Under the pieces are notes generated by a model. That model searched no databases. It was given only the letters and a program-made list of their open reading frames with translations, and had not been told where the DNA came from. A stretch of DNA of 32,192 nt from UMGS1370 sp963557065 (lineage in GTDB: Bacteria > Bacillota > Clostridia > Lachnospirales > Lachnospiraceae), in assembly GCA_963557065.1 (NCBI GenBank), contig CAUWCT010000020.1, forward strand, positions 1 through 32,192, given 5' to 3'. Of this stretch, positions 8,504-17,777 are shown piece by piece. The position numbers and the translations under genes are program-made. Position 1 is the stretch's first letter; each line of letters starts with the position of its first letter.

Positions 8504-8525
8504 TTATGAATATTTTGTAAAATAC
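8494..8525. promoter_or_regulatory. Inverted repeat overlapping the transporter promoter (possible operator)
   Basis: GTATTTACAA (8494-8503) and TTGTAAAATAC (8515-8525) are inverted copies apart from one extra base, separated by 11 bases. The left arm covers the -35 box of the leftward promoter. Binding by the AraC-type regulator or another factor is inference. Confidence 0.35.
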
Positions 8526-8696
8526 CACTTTTTTGTAGTGTATTTTTCTTTCATAAAATCAATTATTCTCCTCTTTTTCTTTCTATTTTCGTTGTTAAAG
8601 CAGCATTTTTCTACTCTTTTAGCTGCTATTTTTAATACTTTTTCTTATATTCCTTTTTCAGAGTACAAAAAAATAACATTTTTCAAAATTCCGCCA

Positions 8697-8726
8697 TTGA
8701 AACCATTTATCAACTAATTCTATAAT
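8697..8726 (+). promoter_or_regulatory. Candidate promoter of the polysaccharide degradation operon
   Basis: TTGAAA (8697-8702), an 18-base spacer, then a perfect TATAAT (8721-8726). Transcription would start near 8733, about 40 bases ahead of the first lyase-like gene, whose ribosome site AGAAAGGG lies at 8757-8764. Confidence 0.55.
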
Positions 8727-8772
8727 AGCAGTAACTATAGAAATTATAGAAATTTCAGAAAGGGACCACGTT

Positions 8773-10776
8773 ATGGAACAAACCAGAAAGAACTTCTCTA
8801 TTTTGAAAGATTCCTGTACCATGACAGACGCATTCAAAAATTTTAAGAACCGGTGTGCCGCCCTCCCCTCTCCTTTTGAGAGGGCAAAAAAAATCCAGGA
8901 AGTATTTCCTGAAATCGCGGATGCCGTATTGAAAAACGGCGCTGATGGTCTGGCAGGTTTCGCCCTTCTCCCAGGGAACAGTGAAAAATCCCAAATTGGA
9001 AATCCTCCTGGATGGCATGAAGATCCTTACCACAATAACGAATATGTATTCCAAATAAGCCGCATGGATTATTGGCTTCCTATGTTATACAGCTACTTTC
9101 TTACGAAAGATGAGAAGTATTCCCAAAAAATTCTGAACGAAATGATGAACTGGATTGATGTCTGCCCCAGAGGGCCGATCACCGATGAGAATGGAAACTG
9201 GACATATGAGCAGTATAATTGCCCCGCTGCAAAAGAATGGCGTCTTTTAGAATGCGGCATCCGCCCTTACCGTACCTGGTGTCCTGCTCTGGAGGGGCTG
9301 GCAAATTCTCCTTATATGACAGAAGAAATTTTTTCCAAAGCTCTCCATAGTCTTTATGAACAGTGTGAGGTGCTCTACCATCTTTCGCCTCTGGCCTGGC
9401 CTAAGGCAGATCACAATCACTATCTCATGGAAAATCTTGGACTTCTCTGCACAGCCTGTATGTTTCCAGAGCTTGCAGAAGCAAAAGCATGGAAACAGCA
9501 CGCTATAACAGAACTGTGCCGCTGTATGGAAGTTCAGGTAGATGAACAGGGCGCGCAAATCGAGGGCTGTCCTTCTTACCACAACGGTTGCGTCTTCTGG
9601 TTTGCCATGGTAATGGTTTATTCAAGAAAATATGGTTTTGAACTCCCTGCTTCTTACACTGAACGCTTTGCGAAAATGCCTCTTTATGCGCTTTACGCGA
9701 CCCGTCCAAATGGCACCAACGTCCCATGGGGTGATACCGGAACCGTTACAGGTACTGCCGTAAAAGCAGCGGTCTGCGCATACATGGGTACTGGTGATGT
9801 GAACTGGCTTTTTCTTCTCAGGACCTATTTTCCTTATGAAGCTCTCCTTGCAGAAGCCGAGGAACAAATCTGGCGTATGGATGATATTGCCAAATTCTGT
9901 GAAGCAATGATCCAGCTTCAGACAGACGCTCAAAAACCAGCACTTCCTCTTCTTTATTATAATAAGGTATTAAACCATGTGTATTTCCGGAGTTCCTGGG
10001 ATAGGGATGCATTAAGCGTCCAGTTCGCCTGCCGTTGTCCCATCCAGAATCTCCATGCACACATTGATCCCTGCAGCTTTGATTTTACAGCTTTTGGAAT
10101 TCCTATGGTCGTAGATCCAGGTCGGTATACCTACAAAAATGGAGAAGATCGTAAAAACTTTAAGTCTATGAAGTGGCACAATACTCTGATGGTGAATCAG
10201 AAAGACGCCTGGGAATATATTCATTCCTGGGAATACGGTCCTCAAAAACAGGGACGAATTTTAAACTGTAAAGAAGAACCCGGACTGATCTGGGCCACTG
10301 CTGCTCACAACAATTATGAACCAGTCATTCACACACGTTTTCTGGCCTTGGTGGAAGGAAAATTTTTACTGGCAGCCGATCTGATAGAAGGATTATCTTC
10401 CAATGATTCCCTGCAGCTTCAATTTCATATTGATCGGCCGAAGATCACTTTAGAAGGGACTTCAGCCCTTGCTTTATGGGAAAACAGAGCGTCTTTGTCT
10501 ATTACTACTACCGCACAGCATCCAGTCCTGCTTCCTGGAAAAGTATCCGATCGAAGTGATGTCTATCGGGTTTCTACGATTCTTCAGTATCATAAGGACA
10601 ACTGTGAACCTACAGAAGCTTTTGCTGCCATTCTTTATCCGGCAAAAGAGACTGCTCCTGCAATCGAAAGGCTGTCCGCCAATGTTTTTGAAGAAAATGG
10701 CATGAAAAAAGCCCTAATTACATTTACAATCCAGGGACATGATTATAAATTTACAATAGAAGGAGGCCGTCCATGA
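8773..10776 (+). CDS. Heparinase II/III-family polysaccharide lyase-like protein (paralog 1)
   Basis: This 667-residue protein has an N-terminal alpha/alpha-toroid (about residues 90-390) and a C-terminal beta-sandwich heparinase II/III domain (about 400-665). Likely active-site landmarks are KADHNHYLMENLG (Asn215/His216), CPSYHNG (Tyr269) and NLHAHIDPCSFDF (His428-Asp432), followed by VVDPGRYTYKNGEDR and KWHNTLMVN. The Asn/His to Tyr spacing resembles that of known uronate lyases of this fold. Such enzymes beta-eliminate uronic-acid-containing polymers to unsaturated oligosaccharides. No signal peptide is visible, so action in the cytoplasm is expected. It is the first gene of the operon; its stop overlaps the sulfatase start (ATGA). 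It is closely similar in architecture and motifs to the protein at 12167-14194. Substrate is unknown. Confidence 0.85.
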   Translation: MEQTRKNFSILKDSCTMTDAFKNFKNRCAALPSPFERAKKIQEVFPEIADAVLKNGADGLAGFALLPGNSEKSQIGNPPGWHEDPYHNNEYVFQISRMDYWLPMLYSYFLTKDEKYSQKILNEMMNWIDVCPRGPITDENGNWTYEQYNCPAAKEWRLLECGIRPYRTWCPALEGLANSPYMTEEIFSKALHSLYEQCEVLYHLSPLAWPKADHNHYLMENLGLLCTACMFPELAEAKAWKQHAITELCRCMEVQVDEQGAQIEGCPSYHNGCVFWFAMVMVYSRKYGFELPASYTERFAKMPLYALYATRPNGTNVPWGDTGTVTGTAVKAAVCAYMGTGDVNWLFLLRTYFPYEALLAEAEEQIWRMDDIAKFCEAMIQLQTDAQKPALPLLYYNKVLNHVYFRSSWDRDALSVQFACRCPIQNLHAHIDPCSFDFTAFGIPMVVDPGRYTYKNGEDRKNFKSMKWHNTLMVNQKDAWEYIHSWEYGPQKQGRILNCKEEPGLIWATAAHNNYEPVIHTRFLALVEGKFLLAADLIEGLSSNDSLQLQFHIDRPKITLEGTSALALWENRASLSITTTAQHPVLLPGKVSDRSDVYRVSTILQYHKDNCEPTEAFAAILYPAKETAPAIERLSANVFEENGMKKALITFTIQGHDYKFTIEGGRP

Positions 10777-12170
10777 GCCAGAGCAAATACCCAAATATTC
10801 TTTTTCTTATGACCGATGAACACCGTCCCGATTTAATGGGATTTGCGGGAAATCCCATTATCCGGACTCCAAATCTGGATCGGCTGGCCAAAGACAGCGT
10901 CATCTTTGATAACGCCTATACTCCTTCCCCAGTCTGTATTCCTGCCCGTCAGTGCATGATGAGCGGACAGCTTCCCAAAACCTGCGGCTGCGAAGTCTTC
11001 GGCGATGATCTGCCGCCCTTTTACCGCACCTTCGCCCGTACCTTTAGTGAAAACGCCTACTACACTGTCTGCTGCGGAAAGCTGCATCACACCGGTCCTG
11101 ACCAGATGCAGGGCTGGCAGGCCCGAATCGGGTGTGAAATGCGGATCTCTGAAAAATTTATTCCTGACATGGATCAGGAAAAACTTCAAAAATTCCGTCT
11201 TCCAAAAGCTGAATTGCGCTGGACCAACTGTAAAGAAGTTCTGCGGGCCGGTGTTGGCCATTCCCGGGTAAACAGCCAGGATGAATACACGCTTCAGGGC
11301 GTTTTAGATGCTATCGAGAATATTCTGGAATCTCCGTATTATGATAAGCAGCAGCCAAACCAGCCTCTTCTTCTGAAAGCCAGCTTTACACTGCCTCATT
11401 ATCCTTATTTCTGCGATGAAAAGCTATTTAAATACTACTTAAACAGAGTGCCTGTCTTCGGCACTGACGAAGTCATGAGCGGACACCCCTACCTGGATAC
11501 CAAACATCTGGAAATTGGAAAAGACGTGCTTTATCGGGACGTTCAGAGGACAACTGCCGTTTATTACGCCATGGTTGAAACCGTAGACAGTCACATCGGG
11601 AAGATCCTGGAAAAGCTTGATGAAGCTGGACAAAATCTGGACGACTGGATTATTGTCTTCACCAGTGATCATGGGGAAATGCTGGGAGAACATGGTATCT
11701 GGGCCAAGCATAAATTCTACGAATCCAGCGTCCGGGTTCCTTTGTTCATTCGTTTTCCTGCACGTTTTGCCCCTCGAAGAGTCAAAGAAAATGTCAATCT
11801 CTGTGACCTTTATACCACTCTTTGTGAACTGTGCAGCCTGGAGACTCCAGATAACTTAGACAGCCGCTCACTAATTCCTTTGATGACTGGAGATGTTTCC
11901 CATTGGAGCAATGAATCCATCAGCCAATATGCCGGCCAATACCTGATGATTAAACAGGATGACCTGAAATATCACTATTATGGTGAAGATATGCCGGAAG
12001 TTCTCTGGGATTTAAAACAAGATCCAGGCGAGACGAAAAATCTTATGGACTCCCCCGACTATCAGGATATTGTGGCGCATATGAGACAGCGCCGAGCTTC
12101 CCTAGGGTTCGGTCCAGACGCAGAGCCTAACTATAAAAACGCAGGTTATGAAAGGAATGTAACTCCATGA
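10773..12170 (+). CDS. Cys-type sulfatase 1
   Basis: This is a 465-residue alkaline-phosphatase-superfamily sulfatase. The N-terminal metal site is seen in NILFLMTDEHRPD. The sulfatase signature CIPAR (Cys55-Arg59) shows that the formylglycine precursor is cysteine. The later metal site is TSDHGEMLGEHGIWAKHKFYESSVRVPL. The C-terminal subdomain has LWDLKQDPGETKNL. It hydrolyses a sulfate ester or sulfamate from a saccharide after maturation; the anaerobic radical-SAM anSME that would convert Cys is not in the window. No signal peptide is seen, so it probably works in the cytoplasm on imported oligomers. Start ATG 10773 overlaps the previous stop (ATGA), with AGGAGG at 10761-10766; its own stop overlaps the next start in the same way. 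Regiospecificity cannot be read from sequence alone. Confidence 0.92.
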   Translation: MSQSKYPNILFLMTDEHRPDLMGFAGNPIIRTPNLDRLAKDSVIFDNAYTPSPVCIPARQCMMSGQLPKTCGCEVFGDDLPPFYRTFARTFSENAYYTVCCGKLHHTGPDQMQGWQARIGCEMRISEKFIPDMDQEKLQKFRLPKAELRWTNCKEVLRAGVGHSRVNSQDEYTLQGVLDAIENILESPYYDKQQPNQPLLLKASFTLPHYPYFCDEKLFKYYLNRVPVFGTDEVMSGHPYLDTKHLEIGKDVLYRDVQRTTAVYYAMVETVDSHIGKILEKLDEAGQNLDDWIIVFTSDHGEMLGEHGIWAKHKFYESSVRVPLFIRFPARFAPRRVKENVNLCDLYTTLCELCSLETPDNLDSRSLIPLMTGDVSHWSNESISQYAGQYLMIKQDDLKYHYYGEDMPEVLWDLKQDPGETKNLMDSPDYQDIVAHMRQRRASLGFGPDAEPNYKNAGYERNVTP

Positions 12171-14194
12171 ACCCTACCTTTACTCTAACAGATATCCTTC
12201 CTAATAATAGGAATACTTCCCATCTTCTTTCTCTTCTTCGGGAACGCATCAAAAAAATAAACGAAGGGAAAACCGCACTGGAGCGGGGTGCTTCTGTAAA
12301 AGAGGCCTTTCCTGATCTGGCAGAGCAAACTATCCAGCTGGCAGAAGAAGCCATGAACGGTATGCTGGTTCTCCCCGGAACAGGACCAGAACTTTATTTT
12401 GTAGGAAATCCACCAAAATGGACATTCAATCCAGTCAATGACAATGAATATACCTTTCATTTAAACCGGATGCACCATTTAAAAACATTGGCAGAAGCTT
12501 ACAGCCTGACTGGAAATTTGAATTATGCAAAAAAAGCTCTGGATGAACTGGAAGACTGGATCGACACCGTTCCTTGCCCAGAGATTCAAGATGAATGCGG
12601 AACTTATATTTTGGAGCACTTTGAAGGCCTATCCCCCTGGAGAGCTTTGGAGGTTGGAATCCGCGGATACCGCACCTGGCCCATCATCATTGAGCTTCTT
12701 GCAGACACTCCCTACTTTACAGAAACCTTGCTGGAGAAAATCCTGATAAGTATCTATACCCATTGCCAGGTTCTTTATCACGTTTCTCCTCTTTTATGGC
12801 CCAAAGCTGACCACAACCACTACCTGATGGAAAATCTGGGGCTTATGTCCTTTGCCTGCCTGTTTCCTGAGATGAAGGACAGCAATCTATTTTTAGTGCA
12901 CTCCCAGAAAGAGCTTGATCGCTGTATGGAGGCCCAGTGTACCCCTTGCGGAGGACAAATCGAAGGCTGTCCTTCTTACCATAATGGCTGTGTTTTCTGG
13001 TTTGCCATGAGAGTGGTATTTGCTAGAAAATTCCATGTAGAAGTACCAGAAAGCTACCTTCAGCAGCTGGAAAAAATGTTTGTTCACTCCGTCCAGGCCA
13101 CCCGCGCTTGTGGTGGAAATTTTCCTTGGGGAGACAGCCACATTGCAGAAAAAGAGACTATGTCTCTCGCTGCAGTTTCCTGTTATATGGCATATGCTAA
13201 GTCCAGCTATCTGGAAACGGCTCTATATTTTTATCCGGCATCAACGGTTCTGACAGACATACGCGACAATCTGTGGCGGATTCCGGAACCGAAGAAATTA
13301 AGGGACGATATGGTGCAGGCCCAACATTCTCCTGTAAAACCAGTTTTGCCCTGTGTTGCGTGGCAAAAAGATTTGGATCAGGTATACCTTCGGACCAGCT
13401 GGGAGAAAGACGCCATAAGCCTTATGACCGGGTGTCGTACCCCTGTCCAGAATCTTCATGCCCATATTGATGCCGGAGGTTTTGATTTAACGGCTTATGG
13501 CGACACCCTGGTAACCGATCCGGCTATCTATACCTACAAAGACAGCGAAGATCGGAAACATTTTAAAAGTGCATTCTGGCACAACTGCCTGACCGTTAAT
13601 AACCGAAATATGTGGGAATACCTTTCCTCATGGGCTTATGGCCCGCAAAAAGAGGGACACATTCTTTCTGTTACAGAAGAGCCAGGATTTGTATCCGTAG
13701 TATCTCGTCACCATAACTACGAACCGGTTATTGCCACACGAGCTCTTACCCTTTTAGATAACCAGATGGTTCTGGTGGTAGATGAAGTCTTGGGACTGAA
13801 AAAACAAGATTCTGTACAAATTCATTTCCATCTGGACCGAACTTCCGTAGTGCTGACATCCCAGGGACTCTATACAGATGCCAAAGGTCGTCCCAATATA
13901 GAACTGCTTTATAATCCTTCCATGGAAACCAGACTGGAAGTCGGAAAAATTTCTACTGCTAATGATGTATGGCATGATTCCACTCTGGTTCATTTAAATC
14001 ATCCGGTGGACGCAGCAGAGGACACTTTTTTCCACTGTTCCCTTCTCATTCCTCATCGGGCTGGTGAATTCCTTTCCTGTACCGAATTCCATCAGGAACA
14101 CAGGGAAAACGGATTTTATATTTCCATTCGCCTGAAAGAAGAACATACACGTTTTGAACTTCTCTGGAACGGCGAAACACTTATTAAACTTTAG
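12167..14194 (+). CDS. Heparinase II/III-family polysaccharide lyase-like protein (paralog 2)
   Basis: This 675-residue protein is collinear with the product of 8773-10776. Shared features include FVGNPPKW/QIGNPPGW, KADHNHYLMENLG (here Asn217/His218), GCPSYHNGCVFWFAM (Tyr271), NLHAHIDAGGFDLTAYG, DPAIYTYKDSEDRKHFKS and a WHN motif. It therefore has the same toroid plus beta-sandwich layout and predicted uronate-lyase chemistry. It arose from the first gene by duplication or from a common ancestor, but is clearly diverged, suggesting a different sulfation or linkage preference (inference). No signal peptide. ATG 12167 overlaps the sulfatase stop (ATGA), with AAAGGA upstream. Confidence 0.85.
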   Translation: MNPTFTLTDILPNNRNTSHLLSLLRERIKKINEGKTALERGASVKEAFPDLAEQTIQLAEEAMNGMLVLPGTGPELYFVGNPPKWTFNPVNDNEYTFHLNRMHHLKTLAEAYSLTGNLNYAKKALDELEDWIDTVPCPEIQDECGTYILEHFEGLSPWRALEVGIRGYRTWPIIIELLADTPYFTETLLEKILISIYTHCQVLYHVSPLLWPKADHNHYLMENLGLMSFACLFPEMKDSNLFLVHSQKELDRCMEAQCTPCGGQIEGCPSYHNGCVFWFAMRVVFARKFHVEVPESYLQQLEKMFVHSVQATRACGGNFPWGDSHIAEKETMSLAAVSCYMAYAKSSYLETALYFYPASTVLTDIRDNLWRIPEPKKLRDDMVQAQHSPVKPVLPCVAWQKDLDQVYLRTSWEKDAISLMTGCRTPVQNLHAHIDAGGFDLTAYGDTLVTDPAIYTYKDSEDRKHFKSAFWHNCLTVNNRNMWEYLSSWAYGPQKEGHILSVTEEPGFVSVVSRHHNYEPVIATRALTLLDNQMVLVVDEVLGLKKQDSVQIHFHLDRTSVVLTSQGLYTDAKGRPNIELLYNPSMETRLEVGKISTANDVWHDSTLVHLNHPVDAAEDTFFHCSLLIPHRAGEFLSCTEFHQEHRENGFYISIRLKEEHTRFELLWNGETLIKL

Positions 14195-14213
14195 CAGAGA
14201 AAGGAGAACTGCC

Positions 14214-16310
14214 ATGCGTTTCATTCCCCTGGATGAGAGAACCATCAAAGATGAAGACGTCTTTTCTGCCTTCGATTTAAGCCTCCCCGGATTGGATACT
14301 GTAAAAAAAGCCCTGGACCGTCAGGATATTTCAGAGGCCAAAAAACAGTTGATTCATTATATGGAAAAAAGGAAGTCCCCCCGCTTCTTATATGATTATC
14401 GGAGTCTGCCTTTAACCCCCATCGATACGGACACCTGTCCCTATTCCTTTCAGTCTTCTCTTGGACTTGAAGGAAGTTTAAAGGAATTCTGTCTCCATGT
14501 CGCTGAACAATTAATAAATGAACATATTTATGTACTTCCCGGCGGCGACAGGCAGGTAAATCTGGGAAAAAACTGGGAAACTATGATCCACTTTAATATC
14601 TTTGAGGATACAGGAAAAATTCACCGCAGCTATCTGGATATGATGGTTCGGGGACAATTTTTTGAATCTTTATGTGTGTTATATCATGAAACCGGGGACA
14701 AACAGGTTTTGACTTTCTTTGAAGAAATTCTGCAGGTATTTTTTAATACTTACCCCCTTGTCATTACCCATTCCGATCCTTCCACAGACCGGTTCCAGTA
14801 TACAGAAGATCGGGATGTAATGAGCGTTGGATGGCTTACTGTCGTCTATATCAGTCTTTTCTACACCCGCATTCCTTATGAGATCTCCACAGATCTTTCC
14901 TTTGAGATCCTAAAACGAATCTGGTTTCTTGGAATTCAGTTTCGCAGATTTGATACAGACGGATACCGGCCTTATAATCATCATATGTGGGAGCGGGGGA
15001 TTGTCCCCTTTATCCTGGGAACTCTATTTCCCGAAATTCCGGATTTTGCAGCTATGAAGGACAGGGGCGCACAAATCACATGCCGCCATATTAAGGAAGA
15101 TTTTAATGAAGCTGGCGGATACAGTGAACACTCTGTCGCCTACTGGTCTGGAGCAGCCTTGGGCGAAATGCTTTACCGCGCGATTTATCTGGCACGCCTA
15201 AACGGTGAAACCCTTCTGGATGAAGAGTCAGCACATCGGATTAACACAACGTTTCATGTTCTGGCCATACTTTGTCCTCCAGGGCCACGTTACCCTTCTT
15301 TAGGCGACAACAAAGGTCCCTTGCTGGAGCCCATTCTTGGTCTGGGAGTCCGGACCATGGAGCATTCTGAATGTAAAACCGTCCTGAATATCCGTCATGG
15401 AAATTCTTTAGACAGCCGGCAGACCAGTCTCCCTCTGGACTTCTGCAATGAGCAGGCAGGTTTTGTCTGTGCAAAAAGCGGCTATGGACCAGACAGCAAT
15501 TACATGATGATGTCTGCCAAAGTACACTGCGGTTATTCCGGACATAACCATATGGATATGCTGTCCCTGTTTTTAACCATAGGAGGAAAAGATATTATTG
15601 GAGAACCCTATGCAGGCCATCTGTATCATAACATCCGTATGAATTCAGAACTGCGGGGGTATATGTACAATATGACTTCCCATAATACGGTTCTGGCCTA
15701 TGGAAAACCGATTGCTCCAAATGAGGTATACGCCAATAAATGGGGTGTTTACCGTCCCGACTCTCCCATTACCAGTTCTTACAGTGAAGAGGACGGATTT
15801 TATACCAGCGCTTACCACGATGGATATACGTTCTGCCGCCACACAAGGGAAGTATTATTTCACAGAAAACAAGGACTTATCCTATCTGATCATATTATGC
15901 GGGGGAATCGAATGGAAACGCCTCATATCCAGCGTTTCAACCTGATGCCCGGAGTTTCTGTTGCTGCTGTAGGAGATCACTTTGTTATAGTAGAAAAAGA
16001 GGGCATTCGTCTTCTGTTTGTATGGTCCGGAGCCGAGCATTGTATTTCCATTAACCATGCTGATTTGCTGGTTCCGGAAATGATCGCGGCAAAAGAAGAA
16101 TTATCCCCGATTCTGGATGTTTCCTTCCAGGCTTCCAAAGCCGACCAAAACAAAAACGTTACCGTTACCCTGAATCTTCTGATTCTGAATGTGACGGCTT
16201 GGACCGGAGAGATTTCCAACATCCGGATCGAATCTCTGCAGCGCCAGCTTGAAACCCTATGCAAAGACTTGGCAAATCCCAAAGCTTTGAAAAGCTTTCC
16301 GACTCTGTAA
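14214..16310 (+). CDS. Heparinase II/III-family protein, distinct subgroup
   Basis: This 698-residue protein has a more classical heparinase II/III layout. An N-terminal region of about 110 residues leads into a helical toroid with YRPYNHHMWERG (Asn255/His256) and EAGGYSEHSVAYW (Tyr303). The C-terminal beta-sandwich has CGYSGHNHMDMLSLFLTIGGKDIIGEP (His444, His446) and a later SHNTVL. These residues fit the Asn/His/Tyr/His set used by lyases of this fold. It is only distantly similar to its two upstream neighbours. The start is ATG 14214, preceded by AAAGGAG (14200-14206); the in-frame TTG at 14154 would lie inside the previous gene. It is predicted cytoplasmic and probably acts on a different oligosaccharide product from the other two. 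Confidence 0.83.
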   Translation: MRFIPLDERTIKDEDVFSAFDLSLPGLDTVKKALDRQDISEAKKQLIHYMEKRKSPRFLYDYRSLPLTPIDTDTCPYSFQSSLGLEGSLKEFCLHVAEQLINEHIYVLPGGDRQVNLGKNWETMIHFNIFEDTGKIHRSYLDMMVRGQFFESLCVLYHETGDKQVLTFFEEILQVFFNTYPLVITHSDPSTDRFQYTEDRDVMSVGWLTVVYISLFYTRIPYEISTDLSFEILKRIWFLGIQFRRFDTDGYRPYNHHMWERGIVPFILGTLFPEIPDFAAMKDRGAQITCRHIKEDFNEAGGYSEHSVAYWSGAALGEMLYRAIYLARLNGETLLDEESAHRINTTFHVLAILCPPGPRYPSLGDNKGPLLEPILGLGVRTMEHSECKTVLNIRHGNSLDSRQTSLPLDFCNEQAGFVCAKSGYGPDSNYMMMSAKVHCGYSGHNHMDMLSLFLTIGGKDIIGEPYAGHLYHNIRMNSELRGYMYNMTSHNTVLAYGKPIAPNEVYANKWGVYRPDSPITSSYSEEDGFYTSAYHDGYTFCRHTREVLFHRKQGLILSDHIMRGNRMETPHIQRFNLMPGVSVAAVGDHFVIVEKEGIRLLFVWSGAEHCISINHADLLVPEMIAAKEELSPILDVSFQASKADQNKNVTVTLNLLILNVTAWTGEISNIRIESLQRQLETLCKDLANPKALKSFPTL

Positions 16311-16322
16311 CTGGAGGACACT

Positions 16323-17735
16323 ATGAAATTTATTACTGTAATGTCTGATGAACATTCTTACCAGATGATGCAATTTGTGGATCATTCCATATTGAAAACA
16401 CCGAATCTGGATCGGCTGGCTGCCGAAAGCATTGTCTTTGATAACTGCTATACTCCCTGTCCCGTCTGCGCTCCTGCCAGAGCCAGTTTTATTTCCGGAC
16501 GTTATGTAAACCGTCTTGGCACCTGGGACAACTCCACTCCCTATGATGGAACTGTACCTGGCCTTTCCCATTATTTGACCAGGCATGGAAAAAGTTACGT
16601 TTGTATTGGAAAAACCCATTTTCATCACGAAGGGGATTATGCCTTTACCCACCAGGAATTTGCCGGCTATATGCACCGGCCTGATATCGGCTGCTTCTTC
16701 CGCGATCAAAAAACCGGACGGGTAGGGGCTGAAAAACGCTTTGAAAAAATTGGCCTGAAAACAGAAGAAAGCTATGACGACAGGGTACTGCGCGCCAGCC
16801 TGTGCTGGCTTGATGAGCACAGCCAGGAAGAGGACTGGTATCTTTATATAGGTTTTTTAGATCCGCATTTTCCTTTCTATGTAAAAGAAGAAAACTGGAA
16901 TCATTTTTCAAAGCTTATCACCAAAGTACCAGAAGCTTTAAAACCGCCATTTACCTCTTTAAATGAATCCTTAAACTGGCTTCGTACCTATTTTAAATGC
17001 GAAAATGTTCCAGAAGAAACGGTATTAAAGCTTCTCATTGGCTATCACTGCGCCATCGCCGAACTGGATGAGCGATTGGGAATACTCCTTGATAAAATGG
17101 ATGAACTTGGACTCACAAAAGACACCATCTTCTGCTATACCAGCGATCATGGTGAACAACTTGGCTATCATGGACTGTGGTGGAAATGCACGATGTTTGA
17201 ACAGTCGGCTCATGTACCCATGATTGTACGGGTGCCTGGGGCAACTCCAGGACATATTGGTGCTCCTGTTAATCTGGTAGACTGGTTTCCTACTGTTTGT
17301 GATTATATGGGCCTTTCCATTCCGGAAGGTCTGGATGGACAAAGTCTTCGTCCTTACATAGAAACCGGAAGAAGTCAGGACCACCAGGATTTTTCTTTCA
17401 GTGAATATCAGGCTCATGGCATTCCCAACGGCATGTTTATGATCCGCTGGAGGCAGTACAAATACGTTTATTACTGCTATCAGAAGCCCCAGCTTTTTGA
17501 TCTGGATACAGATCCTGGAGAAGATCATTCTCTTTTGGATACAGAACCTGCTGATCCTTATGTACAGATTGCTGCTGAAGAATGTCACAAACGTCTCCTC
17601 TCTGTCTGCAATCCCTATGAAGTAGATCTCAGAGCAAAGCAATTTCAAAAACGCACAAAGGAAACGCTGGGGATTACCGAATACAACACCGATATGGGAA
17701 CTTGTCCGGTTCCCCATCCCGAAGGGGTTATTTAA
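16323..17735 (+). CDS. Cys-type sulfatase 2
   Basis: This is a 470-residue sulfatase. The N-terminal metal site is KFITVMSDEHSYQMM. The signature CAPAR (Cys49-Arg53) is followed by ASFISGRYVNRLGTWDN. Metal and sulfate-binding motifs include GKTHFHHEGDYAF and TSDHGEQLGYHGLWWKCTMFEQSAHVPMIVR. The C-terminal part has LFDLDTDPGEDHSLL. A Cys precursor means maturation to formylglycine by anSME. No signal peptide is seen. GGAGGA (16313-16318) precedes ATG 16323, 12 bases after the lyase-like gene. The EHxxQMM and LGYHG variants resemble choline-sulfatase/iduronate-sulfatase-like branches, but the specificity is open. Confidence 0.92.
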   Translation: MKFITVMSDEHSYQMMQFVDHSILKTPNLDRLAAESIVFDNCYTPCPVCAPARASFISGRYVNRLGTWDNSTPYDGTVPGLSHYLTRHGKSYVCIGKTHFHHEGDYAFTHQEFAGYMHRPDIGCFFRDQKTGRVGAEKRFEKIGLKTEESYDDRVLRASLCWLDEHSQEEDWYLYIGFLDPHFPFYVKEENWNHFSKLITKVPEALKPPFTSLNESLNWLRTYFKCENVPEETVLKLLIGYHCAIAELDERLGILLDKMDELGLTKDTIFCYTSDHGEQLGYHGLWWKCTMFEQSAHVPMIVRVPGATPGHIGAPVNLVDWFPTVCDYMGLSIPEGLDGQSLRPYIETGRSQDHQDFSFSEYQAHGIPNGMFMIRWRQYKYVYYCYQKPQLFDLDTDPGEDHSLLDTEPADPYVQIAAEECHKRLLSVCNPYEVDLRAKQFQKRTKETLGITEYNTDMGTCPVPHPEGVI

Positions 17736-17777
17736 CACAGCGCCCCTTATAAAACCAACAGAAAGAAGGGCCTTTTC

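Larger units (their letters stand above)
8380..8772. other. Divergent regulatory region between transporter and degradation operons
   Basis: This is a 393-bp AT-rich gap without ORFs. It holds outward-facing promoter candidates for both operons (leftward 8475-8503, rightward 8697-8726) and an inverted repeat overlapping the leftward -35 box. The middle part (about 8530-8690) is T-rich with no clear catabolite-response element that I could see. This is the natural target for the AraC-type regulator. Confidence 0.7.

Noticed and set aside
14154..14213. Extra 20 N-terminal residues of the third heparinase-like protein from a TTG
   Set aside because: They lie inside the preceding gene, and a strong AAAGGAG precedes ATG 14214.
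16257..16820. 187-codon minus-strand open frame
   Set aside because: It is antisense to the end of the lyase-like gene and start of sulfatase 2, both supported by motifs; it is an overlap artefact.
17025..17738. 237-codon minus-strand open frame
   Set aside because: It is antisense to sulfatase 2, whose C-terminal motifs are intact; no ribosome site or family features.
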